64,000 bases of DNA from Rana temporaria (Eukaryota > Chordata > Amphibia > Anura > Ranidae). The stretch spans positions 193,811,544 through 193,875,543 of the forward strand of contig NC_053494.1 in the NCBI RefSeq assembly GCF_905171775.1, read 5' to 3'. Both the position numbers and the translations under genes were made by a program. Within the stretch, counting starts at the first letter, position 1; every line of letters begins with the position of its first letter. Positions 53,380-63,069 of the stretch are shown piece by piece. The notes below the pieces were generated by a model. That model worked only from the letters and a program-made list of their open reading frames with translations, made no database searches and was not told the DNA's origin.

Positions 53380-53547
53380 TGCAGAAATATCATTAGCACA
53401 CCAAGGATTCCTTGAGAGGGTCGCCAGCCTGATGAAGGGGTCCTGTGCGTCTCTAAAACATTGCTGCATATTTATCACGTGACCACGATAATAAAGCTTT
53501 GGGCCCTTTTGAGGAATCCTTGGTGTGCTGATGACATTTCTTCACTT
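53380..53547. repeat. Fold-back with AGCACACCAAGGATTCC arms
   Basis: GTGCAGAAATATCATTAGCACACCAAGGATTCC at the left is mirrored by GGAATCCTTGGTGTGCTGATGACATTTC at the right, with a loop holding CTGATGAAGGGG and CACGATAATAAAGC. The arm word AGCACACCAAGGAT recurs at 55658. Confidence 0.8.
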
Positions 53548-53735
53548 TGAAAAGCATAGCTGGAAAGGTAAATTTCAATTTAAAAAGTTCAAATATGTTA
53601 CAAAATAATTAGCCTAGCATTTATACTGTATAGACTATATCAACTTTAATGGAACACATTTTCCTTTGATTATAATATGCAATGTTTTTCAATACGTATT
53701 AATGTCAATGCATGGTGTAATTTCCTAATCCTTAC

Positions 53736-53821
53736 CTCTAAACTTGCATGCAGGGAACAGACCAGTAGAATAGGAGGGTTAGATATACGAAATCCATTAA
53801 TTCCTTTGCTTAATTCCAGTT
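53736..53821 (-). CDS. KYNU: Kynureninase exon with the SNPP substrate-binding motif
   Basis: The 86-base exon starts with two bases that complete a Lys codon with the previous exon (DNK). It then reads LELSKGINGFRISNPPILLV to ...HASLE, phase 0, before GTAAGGATT. The Ser-Asn of RISNPP align with human S332 and N333; N333 contacts the substrate ring. The acceptor (TTTTAAACAAG) has a poor pyrimidine tract, so the border rests mainly on frame and homology. Joined residue numbering stays in step with the 465-residue human protein. The next exon downstream is 14.4 kb away. Confidence 0.95.
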
Positions 53822-55452
53822 CTTGTTTAAAATATGAATAAAATATAGTTATATCATGCAGGTATTATTAAATTCAGCAACAATGTATGATATATCAAAG
53901 GTGTTTTCTTTGTTATAGCGCCAGACAATACAAGTCAATATCTAACAGTAAAAATAGACAATTGTACTGTACATGATCATAACATATTTCCTTTGTACAA
54001 CTAAAGAGGCGTCAACAAAGAAGGGAATAATGCGTCTGACCTATTTTGCTGTAAATAATAATTAGCAAGTGCTGATATTTTTTGCTGAAAAGTTGATTTT
54101 GACCTTAGGGATCTACTAAAACTTTTATGAGCAAAGTTAAAGTAAAATTTCTCATGAACCACAAAATTAGGGAACTCTGAAAAGAACCAACAGTACTAAT
54201 ATGAAAGAGAGATAAACTAAAAGGTGACCTCCGGGCATGGGTGTCTGCAGGTAGGGGCAAGGGGGGGCAATCTGGAATCATCAAGAAGGTGTTTGCAGCT
54301 GCAGTGTCCGCCGTGGACTTTTTTCTGAGTCTTCCGGCTGCTCTCTGTCCTGACACATCTGACATCCCTCCCTCACCCCCAGCCCGATTATCGAATGAGA
54401 TGGCTCCGCTTCTTGGGCCTCTGCTTGTAACAGCAGTTGGGATGAGCATTTTGATTTATAGATTCCTGGAAAGTTGGACAGCTATTGCATTGATACATCT
54501 GTGTATGTTATAAGAGATAAATCATCTTCTTCACTTTGTATAGGCTGTTTTCATCAAGATCAAAATATGGCCACAACAGATGTATTGCAATATAAAAAGA
54601 TGTACATTCTTTAGGCTATATGTATATGGCCATGGACTGGTGGTATGCCTGGCCTTAGTAACTTAAATAGGATATGCTACGCCGGCTCAAAAATACGCCG
54701 CCCTACGTGAATCCAGCTAAATGTGTGATACCAAAGGAAAGAAAAATGGTTCTGTACATATATATTTTTCTCTTTATTGTGGTCAGAGCTAAAAAACAAA
54801 AACATTTTAACCTTTTAGTTGGGCAAATATAAAATACTGTATTGCACATACATATTATGTAGTTTTTTATTCAGTTGTGATGCAATTTGAGAGATCAAAT
54901 CGCGTGACAAGTTGCAGCCTATTGGAGGCAATGGCACTGTTCCAATCCGTGCGACATCGATGTGGCACCGCAAAATCGATGGGAAAAAAAGGAAAAAAGG
55001 AAAAAAAAAATTGTGCTAAAATGACTGTTTACATGGTATAGAGACATAATAGTTAAATGATTCCTTTTAAAAAAGATTGAAAAGCAATTCAATTCAATCA
55101 TATATTTTACCTTGGTTTCTACTTTTTGTTTCTCTGCTCTTCACGTCCTGCTTCTCTGCACTGTTCATGTGACCATAGTGCTTAGAACTACATTTCCCAG
55201 TATCCTTTGCAGTTTAAAAAAATCGGGCATGAGAGCTCTCTCACAGTTTTTGCATAAACCGCCCACTATACCTCCCACTATACCTCCCAACGATGATTAT
55301 TCAAAGCTTCTAAACACACACACAAAGCCATACATGCTTCTCCCAGTCTTCTTCCCCTTACAGTATATTACACTGACTTTAAGATTTGACATTATTTTTG
55401 AGCTTGTCTGCAAGGTTTTCTCCGTTCAGGTGCTGCTTGCAGTAAACTCACA
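53822..55452 (-). other. KYNU: KYNU intron, mostly unassigned
   Basis: A fragment of a GGGCC element (GATATGCTACGCCGGC, CGTGAATCCAGC) lies at about 54665-54718. No other exon or complete repeat was recognised. Confidence 0.45.
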
Positions 55453-56268
55453 GGGCCGGATTCAGATAGGTTAGCGGATCTTTAGATCCGCGTAACCTAT
55501 CTGATTTACGATCCGCCGCCGCAAGTTTTTGAGGCGAGTGCTTAATTCAGAAAGCACTTACCTCAAAACTTGCGGCGGCGTATCGTAAATCCCCCGGCGG
55601 AATTCAAATTACGCGGCTAGGGGGAGTGTACTATTTAAATCATGTACACATATTCGCCAGCACACCAAGGATCATTGAAACATTTCAATGATCCTTGGTG
55701 TGCTGGCGAATATTTGTACATGATTTGCTTTCCGGTTCCCAGTGACTACTATTTAAATCAGGCGCGTCCCAGCGCCGATCCAACAGCGCATGCGCCGTCC
55801 GCAAATTTTCCCAGCGTGCATTGCTCCAAATGACGTCGCAAGGACGTCATTGGTTTCGACGTTAACGTAAATTACGTCCGGCCGTATTCGCGAACAACTT
55901 ACGCAAACGACGTGAAAAATTCGAAACTCGGCGCGGGAACAACGGCCATACTTAACATAGGATACGCCGCACTTACCCCTGCCGAACGCAAACGACTTAA
56001 AAAAAAACGCCGGGCGTTCGTTTCTGAATCGGCGTAAATGCTCATTTTCATATTCGACGCGTAAAAGATACGGAAGCGCCACCTAGCGGCCGGCCTGGAA
56101 TTGCAGCCTAAGATCCGACGGTGTAAGTCACTTACACCTGTCGGATCTTAGGCATATCTATGCGTAACTGATTCTATGAATCAGTCGCATAGATACGACC
56201 GGCCGGCCTTAGAGATACGACGGCGTATCAGGAGATACGCTGTTGTATCTCCTATCTGAATCTGGCCC
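55453..56268. repeat. GGGCC-type CpG-rich element with a nested hairpin (copy 14)
   Basis: Ends are GGGCCGGATTCAG and CTGAATCTGGCCC, flanked by ACA on both sides. Without the 118 bp of inserted hairpin and duplication it is about 698 bp, like its relatives. Interior motifs include GCGCATGCGCCGTCC, CATACTTAACATAGG and GCGCCACCTAGCGGCC. Confidence 0.89.
55643..55747. mobile_element. 105-bp hairpin insertion with a 13-bp target duplication
   Basis: ACTATTTAAATCA occurs at 55630-55642 and again at 55748-55760, on either side of this insert. The insert opens with 30-bp perfectly complementary arms (55651-55680 and 55683-55712) separated by two bases, extended by TGTACA on both sides. A 28-bp unpaired tail (ending CCCAGTGACT) follows. 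Other GGGCC copies have no insert at this place. Confidence 0.85.
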
Positions 56269-56660
56269 ACAGAGTAGTGTGTTCGATATGGAAGTTTTAC
56301 ACTTTGCAAGGGGGCGGGGTTCAGGCAGGGAAGTGGATTCCTAAAACGAAAGAGAGGAGGTGCTGGGGTGTTACAGACACACCCAGTAATTCACACCTCC
56401 TTGCTGTTTGGGAAACATGCACAGTGTTCACATGCACAGTTGTAGTCTCCAGGAGGGGGCGAGCACGTTTGTCCACACACCAGGAATCCCCTCGCTCTGC
56501 AATGCTTTTCTTACACAGACAACCAGGAAGTAGGGAGAACAGAAAAGCCATACAACAACATCTGTGCTAAAACGAACAATAAGGGCATGAACAGCACTGC
56601 ACTAAGGTAAAGGAAGCTATTTAGCTAATACATTTTTTTCCTTTACTGACCCTTTAATAA
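56269..56660. repeat. Repeat related to 63360-63708
   Basis: GGAGGGGGCGAGCACG, CACACACCAGGAATCCCC and TGCACTAAGGTAAAGGAAGC are close to words at 63495-63660. The block ends CTTTACTGACCCTTTAA. Confidence 0.6.
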
Positions 56661-56708
56661 CTGTCACAAGGAAGGCACTAGATTTATGATCAGAATAGTG
56701 ACACTCAC

Positions 56709-56761
56709 TGTTATCCATGCCGAATCTGGATTTGAACTCGTGACCCCACCAGCCAACCAAC
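56709..56761 (-). CDS. KYNU: Kynureninase exon with the GWWGHE motif
   Basis: This 53-base exon lies between a TTTCCAG acceptor and a GTGAGTGTC donor. Its first base completes a Ser codon with the exon at 61274-61347 and its last base begins the Lys codon finished at 53821. It reads LVGWWGHEFKSRFGMDN. The first Trp aligns with human W305, which contacts the PLP phosphate. The next residue is Trp where the human enzyme has Phe306, beside the substrate pocket. The frame and splice phases are consistent on both sides. Confidence 0.95.
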
Positions 56762-57271
56762 CTGGAAAGAAGGAGAAATAAAAATCATTATACACAATTA
56801 CAGCTGCCGCGGAATGAGCTAATTCGCAGCAAACACACACTACTGTATTTAGGAAACAGCTCGCCGGCCCAGCAGGTGACACGCAAAATGTTTTGACATT
56901 ACGGGGACGGTAATGAAGAATTCAGATCAAACATCACAGTGGGAAATGCTAACGAACAGGAATTTAGAATGACTGACCAGAAAAAGAGCAGAATAATGAA
57001 TGTTATCAGACATCGGCAGAAGGGGGTGAATGGGATGGAGAACTAGAGGCTCTAAAAAAGACTTTTCCACTGAGAAATACAAAATGCATTTGAAGGAAAA
57101 CATTTTTTTTTTAAATTGTAAAGGTTGTTACAAAAGAGCACAGTAGAGGTCTTTGTGAAACAGGAAGTATCTGCATGGTACTTCACAAGTCCAAAACATG
57201 ACAAAGCTATTTACGCTAAATACAACTGTTCCAGGTTTATTACCATCATCAGTGCAGTGCATGGAAACCAT

Positions 57272-57320
57272 AAGGCCCCTTTCACACTGAGGAGTTTTTC
57301 AGGCGGTTTAGCGCTAAATA
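57272..57320. repeat. Truncated fold-back end, GGCCCCTTTCACACTGAGG
   Basis: Only the left end AAGGCCCCTTTCACACTGA and a GGCGGTTTAGCGC word remain; no mirrored right end follows. Confidence 0.65.
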
Positions 57321-57863
57321 GACTGATTAGGTTGAAACACATCTGGGTTTTTCATGTAGATGGTAATTTTGAAATGTATTGTCAAATGTGATATTTTCCA
57401 ACCTTAATGGAACATGTTTGTATATACCTGTAACCAGAGCTCATATTTTAAACTCTATAATTTATTTGATTTTAATTTTGTATAATAAAAGATTTTGGGA
57501 GGTAGAATCTCTGGCGCCAAAATATAAGTAGAAAGATAAAAATATAATAAATAAATAACCTGAGCTGCTACCCCAAAATTACAGTGAAATGTAACAATGT
57601 GAATAAGTGAAGAAAACGGGGGCGCTAGGGATATTGATCATCTAAATTTAAATAAATAAATAATGACTAATCAATAGTGAATAATCAGCAACAATGATTC
57701 ATCATAAATGGTGAGAAAATATAAAGTGAATAATATTATTGATAATAAGATTGCAAAACAATAATGTCCATCATAATACCGACTCCCTATCTTTAACCAA
57801 TAATGTGCAGAAGAAAAAGTCCAAACAGTGAATAATAAACAAATGCTTGAAAGATGATTCCAC
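57321..57863 (-). other. KYNU: KYNU intron, AT-rich
   Basis: AT-rich sequence with AATAAATAA runs and a GGGGGCGCTAGGG word near 57620. It has similarity to sequence just right of the next inverted repeat (AATAAAAGATTTT). No exon was seen. Confidence 0.4.
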
Positions 57864-58641
57864 TTAATCAGTACAGGCTTCCACCACCACCATAAGAAGA
57901 GAAAAATGTAATCACTGCAAAAAAGTGCTCATGGATGGCACCTTACCACAAGATGTTGACCCCTTTAGTTAAAAAGAGGTCAAATAGGCATAGGTTATAA
58001 CCATAGATTCCAGACGTAGCTCTTGATGTCTCGATATCATCATACTCAACACCACATGAAGTAATTCAAAAAGAGAAATCGCCATAGAATGAGAACGTTT
58101 ATTTAAAAATTATATATAAAACAGGCAACGCCAAATGGCCCCTTACTTGAAAAGTGCCTTCCTGACGACGTGACAATCACGAAACATACGTCGAGGCGCA
58201 CTGGTCACGCACAATCTACGTACTTCCGGTCACGCTGGTCCTCTCTTTCTGAGAGGTGGAGCGCGCGCTGGCTGCAGGCTTCCTGAAGCGTGGGACCGTC
58301 TCTCCATACGCCATCCAACGCCGCCCAGCCTCAGTGCCGGGTTAAGGCACTTTTCAAGTAAGGGGCCATTTGGCGTTGCCTGTTTTATATATCATTTTTA
58401 AATAAACGTTAACATTCTATGGCGATTTCTCTTTTTGATTTACTTCATGTGGTGTTGAGTATGATGATATCGAGACATCAAGAGCTATGTCTGGAATCTA
58501 TGGTTATAACGCATGCCTATTTGACCTCTTTTTAACTAAAGGGGTCAACATCTTGTGGTAAGGTGCCATCCATGAGCACTTTTTTTGCAGTGATTCCATT
58601 TTTCTCTTCTTATGGTGGAGGTGGAAGCCTGTACTGATTAA
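57864..58641. repeat. Long inverted repeat, 297-bp arms and 183-bp loop
   Basis: The left arm 57864-58160 starts TTAATCAGTACAGGC and ends AAAAGTGCCTT. The right arm 58344-58641 is its near-exact complement, ending GCCTGTACTGATTAA. Arm differences are few (for example ATAGGTTATAACC versus GTTATAACGCATG). The loop is CpG-rich with a GACGACGTGAC and ACATACGTCGAGG block. No protein is encoded. Confidence 0.9.
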
Positions 58642-59455
58642 ATAAAAGATTTTACTAAAATTAAATTACTTTGATAGAAATACTCTGCTGCTAAAAAACC
58701 CTGTGGGGGAACCATCCCATTTTACAACTGATAATAAGATCTGCTAGCACAGCACTGATGAGGTTAAATATGTTAAACATTAACAACCATTTAAACTCCA
58801 ATCCCCTCTTTAACTTTACAGAGCAAAGTAGGATTTGTAAGCAAGTAATAAGCACATAAAATGTATTTAGCAACACAACTTTTTTTTTTTTTTTTTTGTG
58901 TGTGCTTTTTTGATGGGAAAATGTAACAAATATAAAGTTGGTGTTATCTCAATTTTTCTGCAAGAGTGGAAATATACTTTAATGTTTTTCAAGCCTTGGC
59001 TCTGAATAGTGTGTAATCACATAAAGAATAATGCAGAGTGGAATGGCTATAATTGCTCATTATCTACGCAGCCTTTGTTACTGCATAGTCCTATTGCACA
59101 ATGTTTCTGCCTTACTACCTTCCACTCTCGGTGCAATTCTACCAGCTAGGACAAACCTATTTAACACAATAAGGTCAATTCACAAAGCTTTTATTTATTG
59201 ATTTTGCTCACTATTTCATTTATATCACACATCATGTAGTTGCTGTGTAAAGCTAGTCAATTCAGAAGACACAATAATGCTTTTTTTCTTGCAAAATTAA
59301 ATCTGAAGTCGCAGTATAATAACTTGTAGCCATATCCTCACAGGGGTTGCTGAATGTAGTGGTTCACCTGTCCCCTGCCAGCCAAACATCCATCTCTCAG
59401 TCACTCAGAGACATAGAACGGTCCATAAGCTTTGTTTGTTTTTTTTTGTTTTTTA
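58642..59455 (-). other. KYNU: KYNU intron, unassigned
   Basis: AT-rich sequence with a T-run at 58879-58897. No exon or repeat was recognised. Confidence 0.4.
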
Positions 59456-59459
59456 ATTG

Positions 59460-60625
59460 AGGGGATTACACTTGGATGGGAAATGGCGAATAATGGAATG
59501 CCCCAGAATATTCAGTGCAGATTTGTTTGGGACTTCTATATACACTTCAGTGGGTAGGTACCGGAGCATGATGGGACTGTGAGGCCTATATAAGTCCGAT
59601 GCAAGCTGCGCACCCGTCATTGCAGCGAGAAGAGGCGACGGGTCAACATCGGGAGAAGGCAGAAGAAGAGAAGAGAAGAAGAAGAAGACGTCACAGAACA
59701 GCGGACTGGCCGCCGCTATACTAGCGGCGGCCAGCCCTGAAGGAGAAGGCACCGGACAGCGGGAGGAAGAACCGGGGTGCGCCGAGTCAAGAGCGGAGAG
59801 CGGCGAGGATAGAAGAAGACCCTCCAGAGCGGAGAAGACCCCCCCGGAGAGCGGAGAAGACCCCCGGAGAGCAGAAGAAGACCCCCGGAAAGCGGAGAAG
59901 ACCCCCGGAGAGCGGAAGAAGAAGCCCCCCCTGCTGAAAGAGCTAAAGAAGACAGGGGGGCCTCCGGAGCAGACTAATAAAATATTTTAATACCCTGTGT
60001 TGTTTATTTGTGTTTATACCACTTTGCTTGCAGGTGAATGGGTAACCTATGGCCCAAGACGGCTATCAATGCATCCGGAGCAGACTAATAAAATATTTTA
60101 ATACCCTGTGTTGATTATTTGTGTTTATACCACTTTGCTTGCAGGTGAATGGGTAGGGGTACGATGTACCCCATACTCATTCACTTAGGGTGGGGGGCCG
60201 GTATCTGGGGGCCCACTTATTAAAGGGGGCTCCCAGATTCCGATAAGCCTCCCGCCCGCATACCCCGACAACCAACGGCCAGGGTTGTCGGGAAGGGGCC
60301 CTGTCCTCATCAACATGGGGACAGGGTGCTCTGGGGTGGGGGGGCCCCCCTGCCCCAGAGCACCCGACCTCCCATGTTGAGGGCATGTAGCCTGGTACGG
60401 CTCAGGAGGGGGGGGGGCGCTCGCTCGTCCCCACTCCCTTCCTGGCCAGCCGGGTAGCGTGCTTTGGATACGGGTCTGGTATGGATTGTAGGGGGACCCC
60501 CTACGTCGGTTTTTCGGCGTAGGTGGGTCTCCCTACAACCCATACCAGACCCAAGGGCCTGGTATGCTCCTGGGGGGGGGAACCCATGCCAGTTTTTTAT
60601 TTAAAATTTGGCGTGGAGTTCTCCC
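59460..60625 (+). repeat. TATA-containing purine-rich element (copy 2)
   Basis: In plus orientation: GGGACTGTGAGGCCTATATAAG at about 59572-59594, then a purine-rich run with GGAGAGCGGAGAAGACCCCC repeats (59795-59925), then CTAATAAAATATTTT with an AATAAA at about 59977. After it come GGTGAATGGGTAGGGG and an arm ending ATTTAAAATTTGGCGTGG. The same order occurs reversed at 51055-52225. The promoter-side inverted arm of that copy is absent here. A segment of about 83 bp (59968-60050) is repeated at 60073-60155. Confidence 0.72.
59795..59925 (+). repeat. Purine-rich tandem units
   Basis: About five to six units of the pattern GGAGAGCGGAGAAGACCCCC with small length changes. Confidence 0.8.
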
Positions 60626-61273
60626 TCTCAGGAATGCATAACAAATGCTGACGCTAGAATTGGCGGGAATCCAAGTCGGATCCCCGTCGCTTCTATGACG
60701 GCTTTGTCTCTATCGCGGCAAGCCAGCTCGGCGCTGGCTCCCGCGATGGGGCTCGCAGGTGGTCAATCTCGCCGAGAAAGGGAGCGAGATTGACACAATA
60801 TCGCGGTCACCCACTGTACATGTGAATTGAGTTTGGTGGTCTCAGCCCGGCTCCCGGTGGGTGTGCTATGCGAGGTAAGCCTGCGCTTAGTACGCCCACC
60901 CCCCTCCCACAAAAACCACCACACTTACACGCACTCAAAATCGGGTTAACATGCATGCACTTTGACCACGCGGTCTCAATGAGAGGCGAAGGACTAACGG
61001 GGCTGGTTGAGCGGGCTAGATCCTCTCACTCCCTTATAGGGAGTCCCTCTCTATTATTCCTAATGAGCATTGTCATGAGGACAGGCAATGAAGAAAAATC
61101 TATTATTTTACAATTGTTCCCAAAACAGGAGACACACGTTCTTGTGACAACTAACTGGGAAATTCCCCTAACTTTTGGACTTTCAAAAGATTTGATATTA
61201 AATGATCTTCCCATCCATTTAGTTCCTTTGGTAGACCTGTAAGTTACAATGCCGCTCCTTATCTAGTACTTAC
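60626..61273 (-). other. KYNU: KYNU intron, unassigned
   Basis: A CpG-bearing stretch with TCTCGCCGAGAAAGG and its partner GAGATTGACACAATATCGCGG lies near 60760-60810. No exon was seen apart from the one that follows. Confidence 0.4.
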
Positions 61274-61347
61274 GATGGTTTGATAGTACCGGAAAGTTTC
61301 TCATGGATGAAAGCTCCAGCCAGTCCACCAGCTCCAGAATTTAGATA
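61274..61347 (-). CDS. KYNU: Kynureninase exon starting just after the PLP lysine
   Basis: The exon follows TTTTCAG, reads YLNSGAGGLAGAFIHEKLSG then TIKP plus two bases of a Ser codon, and is followed by GTAAGT. Human kynureninase has YLNAGAGGIAGAFIHEK here. Its first residue is human Y277, so the PLP-binding Lys276 must end the preceding exon, which lies beyond 64000. This is the most 5' KYNU exon in the window; I found no further one between 61348 and 64000. The next exon downstream is 4.5 kb away and joins in phase. The gene is transcribed from right to left, and the promoter is outside the window. Confidence 0.96.
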
Positions 61348-61688
61348 CTGAAAATTCAACAACAAAATAGGATAATTGCATTGATAACACAGTTCTAGAA
61401 TTTACCCCCAGACCTTTCCTCTGATAACATTTTATTGGTTTAGAAAAGTATTTCTATTGTAGAATAAAAAAAGCGTAATTGCATACAGACGACCGCGATT
61501 CGCAATAGGAATTTTTCCTGTCACGAAAATTGAGATCCTGCTCTCAATCTTTTCTTGGCAGGAAAACTGACAGAAAAAGTGTGATGGAGCATATAGTACA
61601 TTCACTATCATACAGTACACACGGTTGGAATTCTGGACAAAAACCTCACATCACACTTTTCTTGTCAGGAAAACTGATCATCGTGTGA
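61348..61688 (-). other. KYNU: KYNU intron with degraded fold-back pieces
   Basis: Words such as CCTGTCACGAAAATTG, TTTTCTTGGCAGGAAAACTGACAG and CTTGTCAGGAAAACTGATC suggest an old fold-back at about 61480-61688. Borders are not clear. Confidence 0.45.
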
Positions 61689-61873
61689 AGCCCCATACAC
61701 ACTATCAGTTTTCCTGCAGGTTTTCTTTTCAGGTTTACCAAAACCATCTAATATGAGGTCAAACCTCATGAGTTTCAATTTGTATGCAATCAAGCAGGCC
61801 CTTGCACTACATGGTTTTGGTAAACCTGAGGAGAAAACCTGCAGGAAAACTGATAGTGTGTATGGGGCTTCAG
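61689..61873. repeat. Fold-back, GCCCCATACACAC class, GGTTTTCTTTT core
   Basis: GAAGCCCCATACACACTATC is mirrored by GATAGTGTGTATGGGGCTTC, and TCAGTTTTCCTGCAGGTTTTC pairs with GAAAACCTGCAGGAAAACTGA. This is one of the cleanest hairpins in the window. Confidence 0.9.
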
Positions 61874-61877
61874 GCAT

Positions 61878-62400
61878 AAGGCTGCATTCACACCTGAGCG
61901 TTTTGTCGCCTGAAGCGCGACGCTCAAAAACGCTAGAGGGGAAAAAATACATTATTCCCTATGGAGTTGGTTCACATCTCTACTCCAAAACGCCTGACGC
62001 CGAACGCCTGAAGCTTAAACAAGTTCCGGACCCTTTTTTGTGGCGCGTATCGGGCGGTTTGGGCGTTTTTGAGCGTTTCTATTTCCCATAGAAAGTAATG
62101 GAAACGCTTGATTCAAGCGACTAGCGCGACAACGAGCGTTTGCTACCGGTGTTTTGTCACTTTAATCAATAGAACATTTCACCCAGGCAGAAGATAAAAA
62201 AAATCTACCAACATAGCAACAAGTGATGAAAAGATGATCATTTTTCCTATTGGCTAAAATAAAAAACATCGAAGTACAAAAACGTCGGACGACGCTGTAT
62301 GCAAACGTGCAAATAAGCGTGAATACGGGCGACAAAACGCCGGAAAAAAACGCCGGAAAAAACGACCGAACGATCTTCGCTCAGGTGTGAATGCAGCCTA
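61878..62400. repeat. Fold-back, GGCTGCATTCACACCTGAGCG class
   Basis: The left end TAAGGCTGCATTCACACCTG is mirrored by CAGGTGTGAATGCAGCCTA. The core carries TTTTGTCGCCTGAAG and its mirror GGGCGACAAAACGCC, plus AAACGC words. Confidence 0.87.
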
Positions 62401-62966
62401 AAGCCCCGTACACACGGTCGGACTTTTGCCTAACCAACTTCAAAATCCGGAACTTTTTGCATTTGTCCGACCGTGTACGTTCCATTGGACCAACTTTTTT
62501 GGCTTTCATTGGACAAAAAGTTGGGTCTGCGAACGGACCAACTTTACGTCAACAAAAGTCCGATGGTGCAAAGTCCGACCGTGTGTACAGAAAACAATCG
62601 GACTTTTGGACAAAATAAAAATGCGCACGCTCAGAAGTAAAGAGCAGCCAGAAGCCTTCTGTCTAGTAAAACTAGCGTTCGTATTTGAAAAGGCACATTC
62701 GTGACGCGGCAAATTTCGAAATCTAGAAAAGCACTCACACGAAACGTCAACTAACTATAGATTAGCTGAAGTAACGCAACGGGTGACGTCGGAGAATTGA
62801 ACTTCCTCTTTTAAACGCTCGGCAGCAGGTTGAAACGTCACTACGTTCGCGTTGGTTGCCGAAAAAGTCCGAGCGTGTGTATGCTATGGGTGTGATCGGA
62901 CAAATCAATTAGGACAAAAATCCAAGGGAAATTTTGTTGGATGTCCGACCGTGTGTACGAGCCTTA
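62399..62966. repeat. Fold-back, GCCCCGTACACACGGTCGGAC class
   Basis: The left end TAAAGCCCCGTACACACGG is mirrored by CCGTGTGTACGAGCCTTAA. The core repeats GTCCGACCGTGT-type and AAAAGTCCGA-type words. It shares its left border with the previous fold-back. Confidence 0.88.
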
Positions 62967-63069
62967 AGAGTAAATGGAAAATGATTTTGTTTTATTTATA
63001 TTTTTACAAATGTTACCTAAATTATTTCTAAACACAGACGTTTTTTTTAACCTAATGCATTCTCTGCAT

